This document shows, piece by piece, positions 6,652 through 12,088 of a stretch of 12,088 nucleotides of DNA. The stretch is from CAKOSP01 sp964371745 (GTDB lineage: Bacteria; Bacillota_I; Bacilli_A; RF39; UBA660): positions 1 to 12,088 of the forward strand of contig CAYJNS010000033.1 of the NCBI GenBank assembly GCA_964371745.1, given 5' to 3'. The number at the start of each line of letters is the position of its first letter. Within the stretch, counting starts at the first letter, position 1. The notes under the pieces were generated by a model. That model was not told the DNA's origin. It saw only the letters and a program-made list of their open reading frames with translations, and did no database searches. The position numbers and the translations under genes were made by a program.

Positions 6652-7950
6652 ATGAATAAAAAAAATATCTTTATAAAATCAACACTTATACTACTTATTG
6701 GTGGTTTTTTAACTCGTTGTATAGGTTTTATAATTAGAATTATTTATACAAGAGAAGTTGGACCTGATGGCATTTCTTTATTTGCGCTTGTAATGCCTAC
6801 ATATGGTCTATTAATAACTTTAGCCACTCTTGCTTTACCTATCACTATATCAAAGCTAGTTGCTGAAGGTAAAAAAAGAAGTATTTCAATTATGGGAAAT
6901 GCCTGTATAATCATTTTTATAATTAATTTTTTACTAATATTATTTATAGTATGTTTTAGTGACTTTTTAGCTATTACACTTTTAAATGAACCAAGAGCAA
7001 AATACTTACTTATTGCTATGAGTTTAACGCTTCCTTTTGTATCGATTTCATCCATTATTAAAGGTTATTTTTTAGGAAAACAAAAAGCAATGCCATATAT
7101 GATATCTAATATTTTAGAACAAATACTTAGGCTTGGGATAATAATTGTGATGATATCTAAACTTCTTGAAATAAGTATGATGCACGCTGTAATTGGCTTA
7201 ATACTGTTATCTATTATTAGTGAAACTTTTAGTGTAATTATATTTTTATTTTTTATGCCTAAGAAAGTAATAATTAAAAAAGAAGATTTAAAATATTCTA
7301 AAAATATAAGAAATGATATATTATCCCTTTCAGTGCCAACTGTTTCAAGTAGAGTTATTGGTAATATTGGTTATTTTTTTGAACCTATTATTTTAATGAA
7401 CTTTTTAGTAATAACTGGTTATACATCAACATTTGTTTTATCAGAATACGGGGCATATAATGCTTATGCAATTCCTCTACTTACTGCTCCAGCATTTTTC
7501 ATTCAAGCAATTAGTCAAACTCTTATACCTGAAATAAGTAAACATAACTCAAGCGGTAATAAAGATATGGTTAGAAGAAGAATAAAACAATCTCTTATAT
7601 TTACTTTTCTTTGTGGAATGATATTTTCTTTAATTATATATTTTTTTAGAGATGAATTTTTAATGATTTTATATAATACAACTACTGGTAGTGATTATAT
7701 AAAAATTTTAGCCCCATTTTTTGCAATATTTTATTTAGAAGGAATATTTTATTCAGCGTTACAAGCAATTAATAAAGCCAAACTTGCCTTTAGAATTACT
7801 TTATATGGTGTTGTATTAAAACTAGTTATATTAATTATTTTATCATTATGTAATATAGGTTTATATTCTCTTGTAATTGCAGAAATTATCAATATAATAT
7901 TTGTTATTATATTAAATTATTTAGCACTTAAAAAAGAAAAATTATTATAA
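6652..7950 (+). CDS. SpoVB/MurJ-superfamily lipid-linked oligosaccharide flippase
   Basis: It encodes 432 residues that are almost wholly hydrophobic, with about 12 membrane helices (roughly 10-31, 42-64, 83-107, 117-141, 157-173, 178-201, 228-252, 267-293, 314-333, 349-372, 384-401, 405-425). The N-terminal TRCIGFIIRIIYTREVG and the central YGAYNAYAIPLLTAPAFF with LIPEISK are typical of the SpoVB/YtgP branch of the MOP exporter superfamily. Members move lipid-linked cell-wall or polysaccharide precursors across the membrane. SpoVB and YtgP are usually over 500 residues with 14 helices, so this one appears to lack the last pair. The reading frame ends cleanly at a terminator, so no frameshift is evident. 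The start has GGGAG 7 nt upstream. It is divergent from the comN-like/rel pair and convergent with mutS. The name does not imply sporulation, and the substrate cannot be told from sequence. Confidence 0.88.
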   Translation: MNKKNIFIKSTLILLIGGFLTRCIGFIIRIIYTREVGPDGISLFALVMPTYGLLITLATLALPITISKLVAEGKKRSISIMGNACIIIFIINFLLILFIVCFSDFLAITLLNEPRAKYLLIAMSLTLPFVSISSIIKGYFLGKQKAMPYMISNILEQILRLGIIIVMISKLLEISMMHAVIGLILLSIISETFSVIIFLFFMPKKVIIKKEDLKYSKNIRNDILSLSVPTVSSRVIGNIGYFFEPIILMNFLVITGYTSTFVLSEYGAYNAYAIPLLTAPAFFIQAISQTLIPEISKHNSSGNKDMVRRRIKQSLIFTFLCGMIFSLIIYFFRDEFLMILYNTTTGSDYIKILAPFFAIFYLEGIFYSALQAINKAKLAFRITLYGVVLKLVILIILSLCNIGLYSLVIAEIINIIFVIILNYLALKKEKLL

Positions 7951-7976
7951 AAAAAATAGATAAAAATCTATTTTTT
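7951..7976. terminator. Bidirectional terminator between the convergent flippase and mutS genes
   Basis: AAAAAATAGAT (7951-7961) and ATCTATTTTTT (7966-7976) form a perfect 11-bp stem with a 4-nt loop. A- and T-runs on either side give a U tail in both directions. The flippase stop ends at 7950 and the mutS stop (7968-7970) lies inside the right arm, so both genes share this short element. Confidence 0.8.
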
Positions 7977-10502
7977 AATATCATCTTTTAATTTATATAA
8001 AATATTCAAAGCCTCTATTGGTGTTATATTTAAAAGATCTAAGTTTTTAATTTCCTTTTCTACATCGCTTTCTTCTTTTGGTGAATTAAAAGACATTGAT
8101 AACTGTAAATTATTATCATCTTTAGCATTAGTACTATTTTCATAATTATTCAAAAGAATATTAGCTCTTTTTATTAAATCTTTTGGTAAATTAGCTAAAG
8201 ATGCAACATGTACTCCATAACTTTTATCTACAGGTCCACTTTTAATCTTATGTAAAAATATTAACTTATCATTTTCTTCAATAGCGCTTACATGAATATT
8301 TTTTATATTTGAAAACTTAATTTCAAGTTCCGTTAATTCATGATAGTGAGTAGAAAATAGCGTAAAACATTTAATCTTTTCACTAACATATTCCAGTATT
8401 GCTCTTGCAATAGCCATTCCATCATATGTAGCAGTACCCCTACCTAATTCATCAAACAATATTAAACTATTTTCAGTTGCGTTTGCTATAGCATTTTTTG
8501 CTTCTTTCATTTCTACCATAAATGTAGACTCTCCAGAAACTAAATCATCAGACGCTCCAATGCGGGTAAATATTTTATCTATTATAGATAAGTTAGCGCT
8601 TTTAGCTGGGACAAACGATCCTATTTGAGCTAAAATAATTATTATAGCAAGTTGCCTCATATACGTTGATTTACCACTCATATTAGGACCTGTAATCAAT
8701 AACGTTTGACTTGATTTATCCATTAAACAATCATTTGGAACATACTCATTATTACTAACTATTTCAACTACTGGATGTTTTCCATCTTTTATATCTATAA
8801 TTCCATCTTGATTAAATGTAGGTCTTACTAGTTTATATTCATCCGCAATATGAGCAAGTGATGTTATCGCATCTATTTCACTTAATGTATTCGCTGTCTT
8901 TTTAATTTCAATTAATTCTTTTTTTATAATTTCTTTAACTTCTAAAAATAATTTATATTCTAAATCATTAATTTTCTCTTCTGCATTTAAAATAATACTT
9001 TCTTGCTCTTTTAAAAGAGGTGAAATAAATCTTTCAGCACCCGTTAAAGTTTGTTTTCTTTCAAAACCAAACTCAGGTTTTATTTCTTTAAGTGATGAAT
9101 TTGTTATTTCAATGTAATAACCAAATACTTTATTAAATCCTACTTTTAAATTTTTAATACCTGTTTCACTTTTTATTTGCTGTTCAAATCTTGCAACAAA
9201 CTCTTTTCCACCACTTCTAATAGATTTTAAATCATCTAACTTTTCATTATAACCATCTTTTATGATATATCCTTCTTTTAAAGTAATCGGCGGATCTTCT
9301 CTAATGGCCATTTCTAAAATATTATAAACATTTAAATGAAGTGAAAAATCATAATTAAAACCTAACTTTTCTATAATTTCTTTTATATCCGGAAGCACTT
9401 TTAAACTATATTTAAATTGAAGTAAATCTCTTGCATTAAGTGACCCATTCATAGTTTTACCAACTAATCTTTCTAAATCATATACTTCATATAAAAGAAT
9501 TCTTAAATTATCTTTTAAAATGAATTCAGTATTTAACTTTTCAATCATGTCATATCTTTTATTTAATGCCTTTTCATCTTTTAAAGGATTTAATAACCAA
9601 TTTTTTAACTTTCTTGAACCAAGCGCAGTCTTAGTTTTATCAATAAGCCAAATTAAACTATATTGTCTTTCTTTTAATCTAAGAGTTTCAACTAATTCTA
9701 AATTTCTAATACTATGAATATCCATTTCTAAAAATTCAAGTTTATTTTTTTCTTCAATTTCATTTATGTGATTCAAATCTTTTAAAAGTTTTTCTTTTAA
9801 ATAATAAAATAAATGTTTAACGCCCATTGAACTTCTTGAATCAATTTCACATAAAAACTGGGGAATATCATAATCTAGTAAATCACTTGAAAATATAACA
9901 TCTATAAAATATTTATTTTTAAGAATATCAATTAAAGAAATATTTTCATTATTTAATAAAATAATTTCTTTTATATTTAAACTTATTATTTCATTAATTA
10001 AAACTTCATCTAGTGGATTTAATTTTATATTTTTTAAATTACCTGTAGATATATCTACATAAGTTAATAAGTACATATCACTAAATAATATTGCGCTTCC
10101 AATAAACGATTCACTATGTTCATCTAGTAATTCAAAATCAGCAATAGTACCTTTTGAAACAACACTTACTACTCCCCTTTTTACCATGCCTTTAGTATTT
10201 TTAGCATCTTCTAATTGCTCTGCTATAGCAACTTTATATCCTTTGTTAACTAATTTTTCTAAATAGGATTTTACTGAGTGATATGGAATACCACACATAG
10301 GAACTCTAGATGAAAGTCCCGCTACTTTACCCGTTAAGGTAAGTTCTAATTCATGAGATGCTAAAGTTGCATCTTCAAAAAACAATTCATAAAAATCTCC
10401 TAAACGGAAAAAAATAAGTTCATCTTTATACTTATCTTTAATCTCAGCCCACTGTAGCATCATTGGTGAGAGTTTACTTCTATCTACTTCATTTAATTTC
10501 AT
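7968..10502 (-). CDS. mutS: DNA mismatch repair protein MutS
   Basis: This encodes a full-length 844-residue MutS, the dimeric ATPase that recognises mismatches and small loops after replication. The mismatch-binding domain begins at SPMMLQWAEIK and carries the Phe-X-Glu wedge as F37-Y38-E39 in RLGDFYELFF. Connector, lever and clamp regions follow (GFNKVFGYYIEIT at about 455-467). The ATPase domain has Walker A GPNMSGKS (605-612), Walker B with DELGRGT (684-690), and the STHYHEL segment at 717-723. SYGVHVASLANLP (761-773) is the usual late motif. The C-terminal QLSMSF at about 800-805 resembles the beta-clamp-binding motif of Bacillus MutS (QLSFF). The ATG overlaps the preceding stop as ATGA and there is only a weak purine stretch upstream, so translation is probably coupled to the upstream gene. 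No mutL lies in the window, although the two genes are often neighbours. Confidence 0.98.
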   Translation of the reverse strand: MKLNEVDRSKLSPMMLQWAEIKDKYKDELIFFRLGDFYELFFEDATLASHELELTLTGKVAGLSSRVPMCGIPYHSVKSYLEKLVNKGYKVAIAEQLEDAKNTKGMVKRGVVSVVSKGTIADFELLDEHSESFIGSAILFSDMYLLTYVDISTGNLKNIKLNPLDEVLINEIISLNIKEIILLNNENISLIDILKNKYFIDVIFSSDLLDYDIPQFLCEIDSRSSMGVKHLFYYLKEKLLKDLNHINEIEEKNKLEFLEMDIHSIRNLELVETLRLKERQYSLIWLIDKTKTALGSRKLKNWLLNPLKDEKALNKRYDMIEKLNTEFILKDNLRILLYEVYDLERLVGKTMNGSLNARDLLQFKYSLKVLPDIKEIIEKLGFNYDFSLHLNVYNILEMAIREDPPITLKEGYIIKDGYNEKLDDLKSIRSGGKEFVARFEQQIKSETGIKNLKVGFNKVFGYYIEITNSSLKEIKPEFGFERKQTLTGAERFISPLLKEQESIILNAEEKINDLEYKLFLEVKEIIKKELIEIKKTANTLSEIDAITSLAHIADEYKLVRPTFNQDGIIDIKDGKHPVVEIVSNNEYVPNDCLMDKSSQTLLITGPNMSGKSTYMRQLAIIIILAQIGSFVPAKSANLSIIDKIFTRIGASDDLVSGESTFMVEMKEAKNAIANATENSLILFDELGRGTATYDGMAIARAILEYVSEKIKCFTLFSTHYHELTELEIKFSNIKNIHVSAIEENDKLIFLHKIKSGPVDKSYGVHVASLANLPKDLIKRANILLNNYENSTNAKDDNNLQLSMSFNSPKEESDVEKEIKNLDLLNITPIEALNILYKLKDDIKK

Positions 10503-10981
10503 AATTCATATACTTTCTTTTTTCGTTGATTTTCAAGCGCAAGTTTAGTTAGTTTAACTAAGTTACTATTTTGTAATTTGAGTAGTGTCTTTTCATTAAA
10601 ATAAGGACAATTTTCAAAATCATTTATTTCAATATGACCTATCCTTATTCCTATATTTTTTGTATAATCTAATGTTTTTTCATACCAAGCCATAATCTTT
10701 TTATTTGAATAAAACTTTACAAAAAATACTTTTACCTCATTTGTACACCAAGTAGATGCATAGTTTACATTATATACATCTTTTATACCAATAATAACTT
10801 TTAAGTTTTCCTCAATTTTATTTTTTGAAACTAGGATAATTGAATTTTCATCTATTACAATATCTAGTTCATATTTTAATACTAATTTATTTATAGATTC
10901 AATTATACCTTCAGTTTCATAATTAATTATTTCATTAGCTTCAAATAGTTTTATTATTAAATATTCAATACTATGATTCAT
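10499..10981 (-). CDS. Unrecognised 160-aa protein translationally coupled to mutS
   Basis: I do not recognise this family. The chosen ATG (10979-10981) has AGGAG 8 nt upstream and gives 160 residues. An upstream in-frame ATG at 11017 lies in the promoter -10 region and cannot be on the transcript. The protein has no signal peptide or membrane helix and looks like a soluble alpha/beta fold. Visible traits are an N-terminal helical part (IEYLIIKLFEANEIIN), a central strand-rich part (LKVIIGIKDVYNVNYAST), two cysteines (in STWCTNE and FENCPYF) and a basic C-terminus (LENQRKKKVYEL). Aromatic-rich stretches such as VKVFFVKFYSNKKIMAWYE sit mid-protein. Its TGA stop overlaps the mutS start as ATGA, and it shares one promoter with mutS, so a role near DNA repair or a simple operon companion are both possible. 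No known catalytic motif is seen. Confidence 0.82.
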   Translation of the reverse strand: MNHSIEYLIIKLFEANEIINYETEGIIESINKLVLKYELDIVIDENSIILVSKNKIEENLKVIIGIKDVYNVNYASTWCTNEVKVFFVKFYSNKKIMAWYEKTLDYTKNIGIRIGHIEINDFENCPYFNEKTLLKLQNSNLVKLTKLALENQRKKKVYEL

Positions 10982-10989
10982 ATGCCTGT

Positions 10990-10994
10990 CTCCT
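10990..10994 (-). promoter_or_regulatory. Ribosome binding site that fixes the start of the 160-aa protein
   Basis: AGGAG lies 8 nt before the ATG at 10979-10981. It is one of the clearest Shine-Dalgarno sites in the window. It lies just downstream of the predicted transcription start near 11001. Confidence 0.75.
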
Positions 10995-11007
10995 AATTCA
11001 TATAAAA

Positions 11008-11037
11008 AGTATATCATGTAATATAAAGCTATATCAA
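11008..11037 (-). promoter_or_regulatory. Sigma-A-type promoter of the 160-aa gene and mutS
   Basis: Minus strand: -35 TTGATA (11032-11037), 18-nt spacer, -10 TATACT (11008-11013), with TGA directly before the -10 box. Predicted transcription starts near 11001, giving a leader of about 20 nt to the ATG at 10981. Confidence 0.65.
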
Positions 11038-11087
11038 GTATTTTATACTCCTTTTCATTTAATAAAAATCTATTATATAAATTTCAA

Positions 11088-11115
11088 CAAAAAAAGAACA
11101 AATAAAATTGTTCTT
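11088..11115 (-). terminator. Rho-independent terminator downstream of comEC
   Basis: On the minus strand AAGAACAA (11108-11115) pairs perfectly with TTGTTCTT (11094-11101) around a 6-nt loop, followed by a run of T (TTTTTTTG). It lies about 40 nt after the comEC stop and upstream of the mutS operon promoter, so it insulates the two units. Confidence 0.75.
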
Positions 11116-11151
11116 CATATATATTAACACTATAAATAGTGATATTATATA

Positions 11152-12088
11152 TTATGGTAAATATGTATAAATGTTAAACTTATTTTCAGATAATTCTAAC
11201 TTTATACTTCCATCTAAATCAGTTCTATATGTTTTAATATTTAAATCATTTAATAAATTAATAACTTCAACGTGTGGATGATTATAAAAATTATTCCTAC
11301 CAACCTCAATTATAGAAATTTTTGGATTTAATTCATTAAGTATAAACCTATCAGTATTATTTTTAGAACCATGATGAGATAATTTTAATACATCTATATT
11401 AAATTCATATTTATTAATTATTTTTTTCAATGGTGCTAACCCTATATCTCCAGTATATAAAAAGCTGATATTATAAATATTAAAATAAAATACTAAGCTA
11501 GAATTATTTTCATCACCTATATGCTCATTTAAATTATTTGCTTTAAAATATTTTAAATTTATATTTTCTACTTCTTTAATATTAGTTGATATGATCTTTT
11601 GCTCTAAATCGTTTATTTCATTATTATTTATCATAATACTTTCAATAGATAATTCATTAATTACATTTAGGGCATCTAGTAAATGATCACTATCTCCATG
11701 AGTAAGAACTAATATATCAACTTTAGTTATTCCTAAACTTTTTAAAAAAAGAATTGTATTATCACTTACATTATAATTTTTATTACCTCCAGTATCAATC
11801 ATTATAACTTCTTTTTTATAAGGTGATATTAATATATTTGAATCACCTTGTCCTACATCTAGATAATAAAAATAGTATTTATCATCTAAAAGAGGAATCA
11901 TTTTATTAATTAATAATATAAAAAGTATAAAAACTATATATTTATTATTTTTATTTAAAATTAATAATGAAGTTATATAATATAATCCAACTAAAAATAA
12001 ATTCATTTTAGGGATATTTATAATTAGACTTAAATAATTATTACAAAACACATTTAAGTTTTCAAAAATATTTATAGCTATATTATAT
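11152..12088 (-). CDS. comEC: ComEC C-terminal part: last membrane segments and metallo-beta-lactamase domain (5' end beyond the right edge)
   Basis: The frame is open from the right edge to the TAA at 11152-11154, about 312 residues. An in-frame GTG at 12051 could be mistaken for a start, but the frame continues upstream in ComEC-like sequence (NIFENLNVF) and no ribosome binding site precedes the GTG, so the true start lies outside. ComEC forms the membrane channel that takes up single-stranded DNA during transformation. The visible part has two or three hydrophobic stretches, then the metallo-beta-lactamase-like domain. Counting residues from that GTG, it shows YLDVGQGDSN (63-72), IDTGG (85-89), the metal motif LTHGDSDH (116-123, fitting HxDxDH), YTGDIG (199-204) and LSHHGSKNN (224-232), ending with NHPH (257-260). 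This domain is proposed to degrade the non-transported strand. A stand-alone hydrolase is less likely given the membrane segments. No comEA or comF gene is visible. Confidence 0.9.
   Translation of the reverse strand, partial: YNIAINIFENLNVFCNNYLSLIINIPKMNLFLVGLYYITSLLILNKNNKYIVFILFILLINKMIPLLDDKYYFYYLDVGQGDSNILISPYKKEVIMIDTGGNKNYNVSDNTILFLKSLGITKVDILVLTHGDSDHLLDALNVINELSIESIMINNNEINDLEQKIISTNIKEVENINLKYFKANNLNEHIGDENNSSLVFYFNIYNISFLYTGDIGLAPLKKIINKYEFNIDVLKLSHHGSKNNTDRFILNELNPKISIIEVGRNNFYNHPHVEVINLLNDLNIKTYRTDLDGSIKLELSENKFNIYTYLP

Noticed and set aside
6744..7055. 103-aa minus-strand reading frame inside the flippase gene
   Set aside because: Antisense shadow of a clear membrane-protein gene; no start signals.
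9520..9717. 65-aa plus-strand reading frame inside mutS
   Set aside because: Antisense shadow of the MutS core; no start signals.
10499..10501. Possible UGA-as-Trp recoding (Mycoplasma code)
   Set aside because: Reading through would add only two residues before a TAA. Trp is written TGG elsewhere and no gene contains internal TGA, so the standard bacterial code fits.
11128..11141. Small hairpin CACTA/TAGTG between the comEC stop and its terminator
   Set aside because: Only 5 bp with no U tail. The stronger hairpin at 11094-11115 explains termination, and short palindromes are expected by chance here.
11152..12051. A 299-aa stand-alone metallo-beta-lactamase-fold protein starting at a GTG
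   Set aside because: The frame stays open to the right edge with ComEC-like sequence, and the GTG has no ribosome binding site. It is the end of a longer comEC gene.

Overview
This window is a very AT-rich stretch of a bacterial chromosome. It most likely comes from a low-GC Firmicute or Mycoplasmatota-like lineage (uncultured gut Bacilli such as RF39-type organisms are a plausible home, by inference). The reasons are the base composition, strong AGGAG-type ribosome binding sites, U-tailed hairpin terminators, Gram-positive-type Rel and ComEC proteins, and a group of Rel, a ComN-like small protein and a SpoVB-type flippase that recalls Bacillus gene order. TGG is used for Trp and TGA works as a stop (at 10499-10501), so the standard bacterial code applies rather than the Mycoplasma code.

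Region 1 (1-4185, minus strand) is a surface-protein operon. It is read from a good promoter at 4157-4185 and runs off the left edge. It encodes two N-terminally anchored proteins (678 and 291 aa) built from three diverged copies of one extracytoplasmic module with WG-like repeats and a cysteine pair. These are followed by the first 402 residues of a third signal-anchored, Ser/Thr-rich surface protein. Spacings are 2 and 11 nt, so the three are almost certainly co-expressed. This is the least explained part of the window.

Region 2 (4196-6640) holds rel, the (p)ppGpp enzyme, preceded by an overlapping small gene that looks like the ComN post-transcriptional regulator family. The pair ends at a terminator that overlaps the rel stop codon. 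The Rel HD domain carries substitutions at key hydrolase residues, while its synthetase, TGS, zinc-finger and ACT parts look intact. Across an AT-rich divergent promoter region, a 12-helix SpoVB/MurJ-superfamily flippase (6652-7950) is the only plus-strand gene. It converges on mutS, and the two share one bidirectional terminator.

Region 3 (7951-12088, minus strand) carries an unrecognised 160-aa protein translationally coupled to mutS by an ATGA overlap. Upstream of these, behind its own terminator, is the 3' end of comEC (DNA-uptake channel, metallo-beta-lactamase domain), whose 5' part lies beyond the right edge.

There is no gene-free stretch over 300 bases. The longest, 10982-11151, holds the unknown-mutS promoter and the comEC terminator. 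I saw no tRNA, rRNA, insertion sequence or CRISPR array.
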